From contig OY751490.1 in the NCBI GenBank assembly GCA_963565915.1, forward strand, positions 3,906,001 to 3,970,000: DNA of 64,000 nucleotides, given 5' to 3'. The position numbers and the translations under genes were made by a program. The notes below the pieces were generated by a model. The model saw nothing but the letters and a program-made list of their open reading frames with translations. It had not been told where the DNA came from and made no database searches. This document shows, piece after piece, positions 45,974 through 57,000 of this stretch (position 1 is its first letter; each line of letters begins with the position of its first letter). The DNA comes from Entoloma clypeatum. Taxonomy: Eukaryota; Basidiomycota; Agaricomycetes; Agaricales; Entolomataceae.

Positions 45974-47988
45974 GACTTGAGTTAGCAGGATATTGGAGAA
46001 AGATGAAGAGCGCAGACCATTGACTACAATGCCACCGTGACGGACAATGCCAACAGAGCCGACAGTCTTTGTTGTGGCTTGTTTGCTTCAAAGTCAACAC
46101 GTTGGCGACTGCTCCAAACCTCATACATTTACGAAAATCTCGCGCCAGCCCCGCGTTCAACCAAAGAGCTTTATGAATTCAACTAATGGCATGTTTCTAC
46201 GGCATGACTGCGACGCGTCGTTCTGGGAAATAATTCGAAAAAGCGCGTCTTCGATCTGCAGATCATGTCACCATGGTCATGCCAGCTGTTTACTCGGAAT
46301 TATGCCCGCCCTCGTCATTCCACAGGTACAAACGGCCAGTCAACCTAACACCGATGTTCCTTTCCGCCCGCTGCCTTCCATGCGCTTCTAGATGTCCAGT
46401 TCGCGACATCTGCGGATCAGCCCGTTTTTTGTCAACCTGATTCATCTCCAGATAAGTACAGCGTCAGCCTCATTGGAGTGTCACCCTCTTTTTCAATGCC
46501 CTGAATCTCTATGGCGTAACCGATTAAACCGCTCTATACAAGCTGTGACACCTCCCTAGATCTCCCTCGCTTCAATTCGGTGTAACGAACCACTACCTGC
46601 TCGCAAACCCAACCAGCCCCGCAAACCTCTCCCACCTGCTACAAATCTTCCAGCTTGGACACTCCTGACTCACTCCCGCGAGGGTTTGATTGATAACAAA
46701 GTGCTTCCTACCTCTGATGTGCTCCCAGAGCCACCAGATCGTGGAATTCAATATGGCCTATCAGACCCGAAAATCCGATCGAGATAGCGACTTTGGACAT
46801 GCAGCCAGGTTCCTGGTTTATTACATTCTTCAAACCTCGATCTCCGATTTTCTGGCTTGATTATCTATCATCATTCTTCCGCACAATTCCGGACAGGCGT
46901 TCAATAAGCTTTGCTCACCCCGATCATCGGCCCAGGCCAAGGCTCACGCGACCGTTGGGTGTCTTTATTCAACACCCAATGGTCGAAAACTTAGCATCCC
47001 TTCGTCCCACCCGTCACGACATCCCATCCCCAACGACCTCACGGGCCCCCTCAGATAGGAGCCACAACTCAAATTGACAGACCCTCCACATGCCAATGCA
47101 GGGCCCAATGCCCGGACGTCGGCCTACACCAGGTAAGCACACCTACGCGAGTTACAGCCAAACACCTATCGCGTTCAGGAGACGGCAGAAAATCTAATTC
47201 CGAACACGGTCTCTGGGGGACATTCTTTATCTTCTTCTCGCTCCACCCGCGCTCAAGTTCTGCGCGCTCGTGAAGAAAAACAGTGGCGGTGAACGTGGCA
47301 TCCCTAAGTATGTTTCTATTCTTAAGCTCGATAGCGGCCCCGTGCACTAACGCTGATGGTGACCCACTTCAGCATCTAAGGCCTAAGGTCTTGAGTCTGC
47401 GGAAGCGAACTGAAGAGTTTTTCAACAGCGCCAGACTGGCGGCCGTGTAGATCCAGCGATGCGACAGCCCCTGAATTCCTGAAAGCCAAGTTCGCACGAA
47501 AATTGCTGTCTCATTGAGGTCTCAAATCACTAGAGAAAATGCCGAGCTTCACTGGCAAGGTCACCTTGTTGTTTTTCAATGTGATTCAGCATGTAATTAG
47601 AAGAAAAAAGTAGTAAACGACTATTTTTATTACAGTTTTTGACATTTATTGGTGCAAACAATGCAGAAAATTTTAGAAGAGAGGAGTTGTTTCGGTATTA
47701 GTTTATGAAGATGCTGTGTAGGGAATATTAGTAGTATTTTCATGTGGGGGTGGATGCAGAAGAAACCTTTACAGGTTCTTTTTTTGTTTAGGGCTTTGCT
47801 CCATAGCAGGACCAGCACACTGATTTTGTGTTTGATAGGAGAACATATCATTGTTACGGGGGGTCATAAAATAATCATTTCTCATAAGATGGTATTGAAA
47901 ATGGAGTGTTTTTTGGATTTGATTCAGTAATGGACCATTGTGAAATGCACTTTGACAATGGCACCACAGAGTTTTTGTTGGTAATCAG
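45974..47988. other. intergenic to repeat boundary; no gene supported
   Basis: 46000-47500 holds only shadow frames. From about 47570 to 47988 the sequence turns strongly AT-rich, the landing site of the copia element (ATCAG precedes its LTR). Confidence 0.4.
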
Positions 47989-48291
47989 TGTTGAACGAAT
48001 TCCACTCCTATAGATATTTCATCTATAGTGTCATGTGCTCAATCCCATGACATACAAATAATGTACAAATAAGTAGACTAGTATATAAGACTGTCCTTAT
48101 TCTCTGTGCAATATAATGCTCTTACCGAGTAACCCCCACCTTGCAAACACCTCTCAAGGTTAGTAGTAAGGTTCCCCCTCTATTGTAGATACAAGATCTG
48201 TAGCACATAGCATAGAGTACTACTGGACTGTGTGACGACCCATCCACTGTGATCACCTCCAGTGTTGATGAGATCATATGCTGCTCCAACA
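47989..48291 (+). repeat. 5' LTR of the copia element
   Basis: TGTTGAACG ... CTCCAACA with 5 bp inverted ends TGTTG/CAACA; TATATAAG near 48082 is a promoter candidate. Confidence 0.8.
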
Positions 48292-48309
48292 GGTTATGAG
48301 CCCTGAGAC
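48292..48309 (+). promoter_or_regulatory. copia primer-binding site, initiator tRNA-Met anticodon arm type
   Basis: GGTTATGAGCCCTGAGAC begins immediately after the LTR. Its complement contains GGGCTCATAACC, the universally conserved anticodon stem-loop of initiator tRNA-Met, as in the half-tRNA priming of Drosophila copia (established knowledge). Confidence 0.75.
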
Positions 48310-48693
48310 TCGCCATTGCGCTTGTCGCTGGCAGTCTTAGTAGACTTGATGCCGCTACATCATGAACATGATTTGTAGATCAAGTGCACCTCGATCTGTA
48401 CATACAACATCAATGATTATGTGGATGTTCAATCCCACATCATTGTGTAGCGCGATGAGCTAGCAGATCCGGGCGATAACACCCTGATGATTGCGATGCC
48501 CATCTGCCTCCATACATGTGTCTACCAGTTAACCCTGTGTATGACATTAAATGTGGAATAGGGGTCTGATGGACCCTAGTGGAGCAAAACACATGTTGCT
48601 GTGTCCCTGTTTCATCTAAAGATCCAGCAATTTGACATGTGACTGACACATTCTATTTCCAGTCTTTTGCACTCTCACCCTTCGCATCAAATC

Positions 48694-49521
48694 ATGTCTT
48701 CTTTTGATTACAAATCTGCTGTCGTCAAGATGACCAGCTCTAACTGGAAGGAGTGGAGCGATAAGATGACAGGGTTTTTACAGTTTGAAGGGACCTGGAT
48801 GCTTGTATCCGGGGATTGGCCACAACCCTCCGTGTTGACATCCACTTCTAAAGCAGAAGACAAGAAAGAGCTCTGCAAGTGGAAAGAGAGAGACTTGAAA
48901 GCATGTGGTGCGATCATCTTATCTCTGGTGGAATCTGTAAAGCATGAGGTTACAGCATTCCAGAGGTTTGGGATCAGCTGAAAACTCTCTTTGAGAATAA
49001 AGGCCCCGACGAGATGTTCAAGGACTTCGCCTTGACTCTTGATTGGCACCTGTCTGGTGGTGACCCTCGTCTGGAATTCTCTAAATTCCGTGATCTCTTG
49101 GCATGCCTCGACGGGCACAAGATCCCCTTCGCTCCTAAATTGCAAGGGATGCTTGCTGTGCACCATCTACCTCCCAAATGGAAGCATCTTGGTTCACATC
49201 TGGCCAAAGAATGGAAGTTGGACACTTTCAAACTTACCGATGTTGAAGAGATTGTGACTGCAGAGTACATGCACGTACAAGCCGAAGCACAACTTCCAGC
49301 TGCCAACAAGATCTCCACTGTCAAGCGGAAAGGACAGGAACCTTGCTGGTGCAACGGTCCAGGACCTGCTGATGCTTCTGGATCAAACCAGAATTCCGGC
49401 AAACCTCATCAACAGAACAAAGAAAAAGAAAAGGCAAAGGAGACACTGTCGAACAACTCTGGTGATCAAAATAAGAAGCAGCCATTTGTACCCAAAAAAG
49501 AAGGGTTGCGGAGTTGGAAAA
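48694..49521 (+). pseudogene. copia gag polyprotein, frameshifted and truncated
   Basis: Starts MSSFDYKSAVVKMTSSNW and continues EWSDKMTGFLQFEGTWML, the usual N-terminus of copia Gag. Near 48962 one base is missing: the frame reads into a stop at 48981, while VWDQLKTLFENKGPDEM follows in the next frame and continues through LACLDGHKIPFAPKLQGM, LPPKWKHLGSHLAKEW and a Lys/Gln-rich tail. The coding sequence is cut at 49521 by element X before any zinc knuckle or protease. Non-functional. Confidence 0.8.
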
Positions 49522-49923
49522 TGTTATGCTTAACAAACCGTTCCAAGGTTCGGGCAGAGTATGCAGGAAAGTGGAAAGGCGAAGAGCAAAGTGATTGCTA
49601 AATCTAAGGAATCTACTATAGTACAAGAGGTTTATATAGGTACTGACTATAGGCGGTAGCAGATGAGTCAGTACTGCGGAAGGCAGTGCGCATGAGTAAG
49701 GCGACTGCGGAAGGCTATGTACAGTGAGTAAGCTGACTGCGGAAAGCGAGTCAGCGTGGGAGCGAAGTATACTAAAGGGGATGATGAAGTAATGTAATGA
49801 GTCAGACTGGGAATTGAAGGTTGCAAAAGTAGACATTAGACATAGTAAGTTCATAAGAGGGCGCCGAGTCGGGCCGATAAGTAAAAGATATGACATGGTC
49901 CTCATACCGTAGAGTCCGTAACA
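49522..49923 (-). repeat. 3' LTR of gypsy X (402 bp)
   Basis: In inverse orientation, TGTTATGCTT ... CCGTAACA. It holds the R-start motif AGATTTAGCAA and the CCGCAG/TGACTCA repeats. Confidence 0.92.
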
Positions 49924-49936
49924 TGTTCCCCTCTCC
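49924..49936 (-). promoter_or_regulatory. polypurine tract of gypsy X
   Basis: GGAGAGGGGAACA on the minus strand directly upstream of the 3' LTR. Confidence 0.8.
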
Positions 49937-49949
49937 AAGCTCTGTGTCC

Positions 49950-50330
49950 TCACAGAGTCACTGTCCCCATCCCCTTGTTGTTGCCGGGATCGGACCAGTT
50001 CGGACTTTCCTTGAGGCTCCAATCATATATCAACTCCTCGTTGATGGCTACGGCGAGTTCAAGGCCTTTGATGGCCAGCCGAATACGTTGATTTTCGATG
50101 ACAAGGGTGCTGGTGTAATTCCCGAGGATTTGTTTCTCTTTGGGAGTCAGGGCGACGGGGAGATTGGACAACAAATGAAGTCAAATATTCATCTGGCGAT
50201 GAAGGAGGTCGGCGAGGGAAGTTTCGAGGGCATGGATTTGGTCTCTCATGGAGAGCGCTTCGTTCATAAGGGCGGCGATGGCAGGGTTGATGTCGGTGGT
50301 GGAGGTGGAGGTGACGATGGTGTTCGACAT
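49950..50330 (-). pseudogene. accessory coiled-coil ORF of gypsy X, with in-frame stop
   Basis: Homologue of the ORF at 13169-13537. It starts MSNTIVTSTSTTDINPA, shares EALSMRDQIHALETS, then meets TGA at the position of Arg (after RQMNI), and continues in the same frame LHLLSNLPVALTPKEKQIL to a TGA at 49950-49952. One C-to-T change at a CpG explains the stop. The protein-level conservation outside this lesion argues that the ORF was under selection while the family was active. Confidence 0.65.
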
Positions 50331-50477
50331 GGCGGTGAGGATGGTTGAGAGATAAAAGAAGAATGGGGTGGCTATATTGGGCAGGGAAAAGACTAGAGCG
50401 GGGAACTCGGTGTGTGGTTGACTGATGAGGTCGATACTGCCATGGGTTTTGAGAACTCATCTTTTATCGTGGACGAG

Positions 50478-50864
50478 TGTTACGGACTTACCAGTTTGTA
50501 TGTTACGCACTTTTCCCTTGCATTGTACCTTCATCATTTCTTTGACTCATCGGACCGCTTATTCATTTACCTTTACTCTACCATTCTCCTTTAGTATAGT
50601 TCGCTCCCGCGCTGACTTGCACTCCGCAGTAGGGATTACTCAGTCCGCAGTTGTCTGACTCACTTCGCACTGCCTTCCGCAGTTACTGACTCATCCGCAC
50701 TGCCTTCCGCAGCTACTGACTCACTCGCTACCGCTCGTAGCCAGTACTATATAAACCCCATGTACCATAGCTACATTTCTTAGATTTAGCAATCACTTTG
50801 CTCTTTGCCTTTCCACTTCCTGCATACTCTGCCCGAACCTTGGAACGGTTTGTTAAGCATAACA
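50478..50864 (+). repeat. 5' LTR of gypsy B (387 bp)
   Basis: TGTTACGGACTTACC ... AAGCATAACA. TATATAA at 50748-50754, with AGATTTAGCAA (50782-50792) about 34 nt downstream as predicted transcript start. It belongs to the same subfamily as the inverted LTR at 63609-63975, from which it differs mainly by about 20 bp of repeat length. Confidence 0.93.
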
Positions 50865-50866
50865 AG

Positions 50867-50877
50867 TTGCTAAATCT
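50867..50877 (+). promoter_or_regulatory. self-priming primer-binding site of gypsy B
   Basis: TTGCTAAATCT, two bases after the LTR, is the exact 11-nt reverse complement of AGATTTAGCAA in the LTR. In Tf1/sushi retrotransposons the first 11 nt of the mRNA fold back on the PBS and prime minus-strand synthesis (established knowledge). No tRNA 3'-end match (TGG...) is present. Confidence 0.82.
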
Positions 50878-51068
50878 CGTTAGGTTCGCCCAGAGCGAAG
50901 AGAGCAACTACCAGACAAGTCAAGACGTCGCGCTTCTTTGAAGACTTCACCAGTAACCCATTCAGCACGCCAGAAGCCCGACAGGAGGAGCTAAGTCCTC
51001 AAGACAGTATCGATTTTACACTCATCCAGCAGTACATCAAATCGGAGATCCATCGCATCCTACAGCAG

Positions 51069-52203
51069 GTGCTTGACGAAGAACTAGACAACGACGAGCA
51101 TCGCCCCCACGGCGAGATAGCAGAGAGCATCCATCTTGCTCGGCAACACCAGATCGCGCGTTACAACGCCCGACAGAACGAACTCGAAAGCTTTCGCATT
51201 CAAGAAGGACCTCAGACAGGTCGGATCACAGAGATCAGAGAGTTTATCGGTGTCCAGACAACCGTTATCAGAAGATTGATTAGGACGCTCACATCGAGAT
51301 GTCCCAGAGCCACATCATCACGTCTTACTCGAAGCAGCAGATCTACGCCCACTTCACCATCGAAGAACAAGAAACCGAGTACAACCGCTGGGCATGAAAC
51401 GAGAGACTTGACCCCTTCTCGAGACCAACAGACACGCAGGAACAGAGATTCCTTAGAGATTTACAGAGGAAATACTCTGAACATTTTGCCACCAATTCCG
51501 CCGACAAGTCCCCTGACGAATCTACTTTTGACTCCGCGCAGTCAGATATCGAACAGATGCCTAGAACAGGGACTCATTTTCAATCCTTACCTGTATCCCG
51601 AACCCCATCTTCATCCCAACAACCCGACTCCTCTTCTCCTCCGCAGACTCTAAACATGGCAGAAGCTCCGGCTGTACAAACAATGGATACATCCAAGATC
51701 ATCAAGGATCCTGGGATGTTCAAGGACAGATACACCTTTGACGAGTGGTGGAAAGCCACCAAACTATACATCAGGTTCCAAAAGAGCCTCACAGATGATC
51801 AGAAGATTCTTGCGGTGCTATCCCGCATGATGGAAGGGTCCGGCAGACACTGGGCCAGTAACAAGTTAGACGCTCTTGCCGTTGACAATGAGAACATCAC
51901 CTGGCTAGGTTTTTCCGATGATATCGCCACACGATTCTCCATCGCCAACAAGTCGGTCGCTGCCAAAGCAAGACTCGAAGTCCTGAAACAAGAGAAACGC
52001 ACTGTTGATGAATTCTTGGATGAATTTGAAGAACTCTTGAAACTGTCAAACCTTGGCGAAGAAACTGGGAAATACATCCTAGAGAAGAACGTCAACCGCA
52101 GAATCTCTGAACAAGTGGCCAGCGATGGCAAGACGTACACCGATTACGCAAAGGAGATCCGAAACAAGGGACGACAGATGGAAGGACATGCACTGGTCAT
52201 CTG
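51069..52203 (+). pseudogene. gypsy B gag, N-terminal part
   Basis: Coding starts somewhere before 51069 and is broken by at least one frame change (around 51250-51300) and by a TGA after NRWA near 51396 in the second frame. From 51557 the frame is open: MAEAPAVQTMDTSKIIKD, MFKDRYTFDEWWKATKLY and YILEKNVNRRISEQVAS, the capsid-like region of these Gag proteins. It reaches GHALVI, where element C interrupts at 52204 (target duplication ATCTG). Even with C removed the next codon is TGA (ATC TGA). The reading frame resumes at 59651. Confidence 0.85.
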
Positions 52204-52925
52204 TGTTAAGTAGGTGAAAAGTCGGAGCTTCGTCGGAGTCCGTTGGAGGTTGGACGAAGGACTGAGGCCGGAGCGGAACTCCGGGAATGCGGAGGAACGA
52301 CGAAGGGGAGGGACGTGGCTTCAACGTATGTGTTGCGCCGCCGTTTGTTGGATAAGGTGTCCCAATTTCAGGAGGTCGGAGGAGAGGTCGGAGATGCGGA
52401 GGTCCTCGGAAAGATCTCGGTGAGAGACACGTTGACGTGGAAATGGTCGGACGACGTCGGAGTTGTGACTCGGACACAGTACTGAGCTCGTCGAAGGGTA
52501 ACGATGGAGGAAGAGCAGTAGATGAGGATGTCGTCGGCGTATTGTACCACAGCGAGGATCTCTGGCATGAACGGGGAGTAGAGGAGTGAACTTTGTTGAT
52601 ATTCGAACTGAGGAACTACAGGTATGGTACAAGCTTAAATATCTAAATGAGATTACTTTACGGAGATGGTCGGAGTAGGTCCGGAGTTGTGGCGTAAGTT
52701 GCCAGGGACTGTAACGAACATCGGAGATGTCGGTCAACGGACCATGCGGAAAAGGCGATGCATAAGTAAACGGGAATATGAATATGAAATGCATAAAGGC
52801 ATGGAGTTATGAATATGAAATGCACGATGGCAACGTGCGGAGATGTGGAGGTAACGGATGTCCGGAAGGTCCGAAAAGTCGGAGGACGATCGGAGTGGAT
52901 CGGAGATTCGGAGACGGATATAACA
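52204..52925 (-). repeat. 3' LTR of element C (722 bp)
   Basis: In plus coordinates TGTTAAGTAGG ... CGGATATAACA. Differs from the other LTR only at 52314 (C against T at 59039) and 52855 (C against T at 59580). About 27 CGGA tetramers by eye in 722 bp. Confidence 0.96.
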
Positions 52926-52942
52926 GTATTCCCCTCTTAGGT
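52926..52942 (-). promoter_or_regulatory. polypurine tract of element C
   Basis: AAGAGGGGAATAC on the minus strand adjoins the 3' LTR. Confidence 0.75.
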
Positions 52943-53045
52943 CTGACACCCATGGAAGACCGCGAGAAAATAAACAAGGTCATGTGGTCTCGGTTATTTA
53001 ACGGAGGTGACCGGCTTTCAAGGGTTTCTTCCAGTTACCACCAAC

Positions 53046-53964
53046 ATGCCCCAAGGCTCGAGCACACAGCCCCCCCGATCCAGCGCCAACCTAGACGACT
53101 CCGAAGAGGAGCTCCTGCGCCGTCTGGCGCAGATACGCAAGGAAAAGGAGGAGGCGGAGGCAAGGAAGAAGGCGGAGGCCGAGAGGAGGGCGAGGGAGGC
53201 AGAGGCGAAGAAGAAGGCAGAGGCGGAGGCGAAGGCGGAGGCGGAGGCGGAGAGGAAGAGGGCGAAGAAGGCGGGGAAACAGAGGGCGGAGAGCGGAGCG
53301 GAGGAATCGGAGGTCCGGGGGGAGGCGTGTCAGGCCTGTGCGCAGGCGAAGGTGGAGTGCAAGTGGCCATTGTGAGTACCCGCTTTTTTTTTTTCATCTT
53401 CTTTTTCTTACTGACAGTCTCCTTAGGCAGGGGAAAGGCACCGCATGCCAGCGGTGTAAAGACGGCAAACGGGTTTGCCTGAAAACCGGCGAGACGAGGG
53501 CGAAGCGTAAACGGGGGAAGACGGAGGAGGCCGTCGCGGAGGTCGCGGGCCCGAGCGGGGCAAAGAACTGCTGCGGCGCAGGGGTCGTGGAGGAGCTCCG
53601 GGAGCTCCGGGAGGCTCTGGAGGAGAGAGAGGAGCGGTCGGCGAGGGTCGGTTGGGCGCTGCTCCGGCAGCTGCAAATTTTAAACAACCACCTCGCCTAC
53701 CGGAACTTCTTGCTGGAGGCGGCGGCTCCGGAGTCGGAGGATGACGGAGGGGAGGCGAAAAGTGCGGAAGAGGACGAGGAAGAGGACGAGGAGAAGGACG
53801 AGGGGTTGGACGAGGGGGAGCTTGCGGAACTGCAAGCGGAGAAAATGGAGGAGGAGAAAAAGCAGGCGAGGAAAGCGGAGGAAGAAACAGGGGAAAAAAC
53901 GGAGGAGTCGGAGGAAGGGTCGGAGAATGAGGGTCCGCCGGCCAAAAAGGCCAAAACCCAGTAG
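53046..53964 (+). CDS. antisense Zn2Cys6-like coiled-coil protein within element C
   Basis: A 287-residue spliced gene on the strand opposite to gag/pol, filling the space between the pol end and 3' LTR. Exons 53046-53371 and 53427-53964; the intron GTGAGT...CCTTAG keeps frame. The N-terminus MPQGSSTQPPRSSANLDDSE is followed by a Lys/Glu/Ala-rich coiled coil, then six cysteines, CQACAQAKVEC and, across the intron, CQRCKDGKRVC: C-x2-C-x6-C-x10-C-x2-C-x6-C, the spacing of fungal Zn(II)2Cys6 clusters. A second coiled coil (VEELRELREALEEREERS) and an acidic tail ending PPAKKAKTQ, a possible nuclear signal, follow. Its start lies only 121 bp from the LTR, so an LTR-borne antisense promoter is likely. 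Could bind DNA or silence/regulate the element; function unknown. Confidence 0.75.
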
Positions 53965-54034
53965 CCCCTCCCCCCTCTAGTTTCTTTTCATTATTTTTTA
54001 TTATTTTTTTGCAATATGAGAGTCTTGCGTGCTT

Positions 54035-57000
54035 CTATAGGTGTGATAAGGGGCCCGGTTTCTCCGGATACGCGGAGTGGAAGTCCGCAACTAAGTCCGT
54101 CGCGTGTTCGAGTTCCGTGGCGGGTAGCCAGGACTGTTCCTCATCGGTTCCTTCATAGCCTAGCCAACGGACTAGGTAGAGCAGTTTGCAAGAACGCCGG
54201 CGATCCAGTTTGGTGTCAAGGATTTCGGCGATTTCGTATTCCACTTCTCCTTCAACGTCGACCGGAGGAGGCGGAGTTACTGTCCGGTTCGGAATGTCGT
54301 TCGGAACAGATGGCTCCAGCATGGAGATGTGGAAAACGGGGTGAACACCGCGTATGGTGTCCGGAAGTCGGAGGGTGTAAGAGTGTGTACCATTCCTGGC
54401 AAGGATGTCAAAGGGGCCAAGGTACTTTTCAGACAGCTTTTTGGAGGGTCGTGTAGTGCGGAAAAACTTAGCCTTCACAAAAGCTTGCTGTCCTACTTCG
54501 AGCGGAGGGGGCGGAGCACGCCGGAGATCGGCGGGGCCTTGATAACGTCGTTGAGCTTCTAGGATTGTAGATTTGAGTTCTTGGTGAAGCTCGTCCAGGT
54601 CTACGATGAATTGTCGGGCACGGGCGGATGCGAGGTCGCGCTCCGGATGGACGGAGAGGTTCGGATGATAACCTTTATTGGCAAAGAAGGGCGAGATCCC
54701 GGTCGTAGCACTCGGAGCATTGTTGTACGCGAACTCCGCAAGCGGAAGTAGTTCGGACCAGTTGTCCTGTTGATAGTTACAGAAAATGCGGAGGTACTGT
54801 TCCAAGGTCTGGTTGGTACGTTCGGTTTGACCGTCGCCTTCAGGATGGTAGCCAGAGGTGAAGTGCAGAGTCATGTTGAGGGCTTTTCCGAGGGAGCGGA
54901 AAAAGCGGGAGACGAACTCCGGGCCTCGGTCGGAGGTGACATGCTCCGGTACTCCGTGCTTGGAGAACACATGCAGGATGAACAAGGTGGCTAGATCTTC
55001 GGAGGTGCAGTGGATCGTAGTCGGAACAAAAATGCTTTGTTTTGTCATTCGGTCAACAATAACAAGGATTGCGTCAAAACCGCCGGAGGTCGGAAGTGTC
55101 TCGATGAAGTCCATGGATATGGAGTTCCACGGAAGGTTCGGAACTGGGAGTTGCTTCAGCATACCATAGGGCTTGTGGCGTTGGGGTTTAGAGCGCATGC
55201 AAGTGGTGCAGGATTTGCAGTACTTTTTGACAAAGTCTCGAACACCAGGCCAAGTATAATCTCATTGAATGAGACTAACTGTCTTGTTCTGTCCGGGGTG
55301 TCCGGAGAGAATATGGTCGTGCTTGTTGCGGAGGGTGCGGAGCCGGAGGTTATCGGAGTCGGGGACATAAATGCGACCACTATGACGGAGGAAACCGTCG
55401 GAGTCTACGGACCAGTGCGGTTTGGGCTCCTTGAGATGGTCGGCATAGATTGGGTCGGATGGGAGTGAACGGAGGATGTCGGAGTGCAACTGTTCAATGT
55501 CCATTATGACTGTGGCGCGGAGAACAGGGGTGAACAACTCCGTAGCTCGGAGAGATGCGGACAGCTGTTCTTGGGAAAAGACTGGTCGGAAGTTGCTTGG
55601 GTTTACCAATGCATAGTCGCTATTCCCCTCTTTGGGATAGATGTCCCATCGTCTAGTCAAAGAGTCCGGCTTGGTACCGAGACGTCCGGGGCGGAAGCGA
55701 ATCAAGAGATTGAACTGAGAGAGGAACTCGGACCACCGGGCCTGTCGGCGGGTGAGAACCTTTGTAGTGGCGAAATACTCCAGGTTCTTGTGGTCCGTGA
55801 CAATGTCGATCGGAGCAGCGGAGCCTTCAAGGTAATGTCGCCATACCTTGAATGCTTCATGGATAGCAAGTAACTCCTTGTCGTGCGTGTCGTAGTTGAG
55901 TTCCGGGGCGGTGAAGGTGCGGGAGTGGAACGCTACTGGGTGTATCTCCTCGTCGGAGGTCCGGATGGACAAAATAGCACCAAGTGCGTAGTCGGAGGCG
56001 TCCGTCTCGATGATAATAGGTCGATCAGGAATCCAATGAGTGAGGACCGGTGCTTTGGTAAACGCGAGCTTCAACTCGTTGAACGCACTCCGTGCGGAGT
56101 CGGAGAAACGGAACGGAGTACCCTTCCGGGTGAGTCGGGTGAGCGGAACAACGATGTCCGAATAACCGTGGATGAAACGTCGATAGAAATTTGCGAATCC
56201 TAGGAAAGACTGTACGTCCTTCACTTTCCGAGGTTCAGGCCACTCTTGAATGGTCTTCACCTTGGTTTCGGACATGCGGAGACCGGAGGGAGAAAGGATG
56301 AAACCAAGATATTCGACTGTGTCGACAGAAAATTCGCACTTGTCGGAGCGGACGTAAAGTCCGTTCTTGCGGAGACGTCGGAGAACTTCCTTGACATCGT
56401 CGGGGTGCTTGGCGGGGTCGTCGGAGTAAATGAGAATGTCGTCAAGGTAGACCACCACTGTAACATCGAGGAGGTCACTGAAGATGTCATTCACAAATCG
56501 CTGAAAAGCAGCAGGGGCGTTGGATAGTCCAAAAGGCATAACAAGCCATTCAAACGATCCGTAACGAGTGCGGAAAGCGGTTTTCCATTCATCTCCGTCG
56601 GCAATGCGGACAAGATGATATGCATGCCAGAGATCGAGAGTGGTATAAACACGCGCTTTTCCGGCAGTGGAAAGGAGGTCGGAGATGAGCGGAAGAGGGT
56701 ATCGATCCTTCTTGGTAACTTTGTTCAGGCCCCGATAGTCGACGCACAGGCGGAGGGAACCGTCCTTCTTTCGGACAAAGAGGACCGGAGCGCCATGCGG
56801 AGAGCGAGAGGGGCGAATGAAGCCAATGGCCAAATGTTCGTCTATGAAGTTTCGCAGGGCAGATAGTTCGGATTGTGAAATGGAGTACATAGGGCCAATA
56901 GGGGGAGTCGATCCGTCTTCTAACTCGATGCGGAGGTCATACGGACGATGCGGAGCGAGGGTGTCTGCTTTTGTCTTGCTAAAAACATCGGCAAAATCGT

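Larger units (their letters stand above)
47989..49521 (+). mobile_element. Ty1/copia element, 5' part, interrupted by gypsy X
   Basis: A 303 bp 5' LTR, a tRNA primer site directly behind it, and the start of a copia gag. It is cut at 49522 by the LTR of a minus-strand gypsy; the remainder is outside the window. Confidence 0.85.
49522..50477 (-). mobile_element. gypsy element X, 3' end (minus strand)
   Basis: On the minus strand: end of pol (CTCGT CCACGATAAAAG), accessory ORF, polypurine tract, 3' LTR. Its LTR U3 resembles that of element A more than that of B. Interrupted at 50478 by the LTR of element B. Confidence 0.88.

Noticed and set aside
47630..47851. 73-codon minus-strand frame in AT-rich DNA
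   Set aside because: Composition-driven open frame upstream of the copia LTR with no protein features.
53035..53676. 213-codon minus-strand frame in element C
   Set aside because: Proline/serine-rich complement of the Lys/Glu-rich antisense gene; it has no motifs and ignores the intron that restores the cysteine cluster on the other strand.
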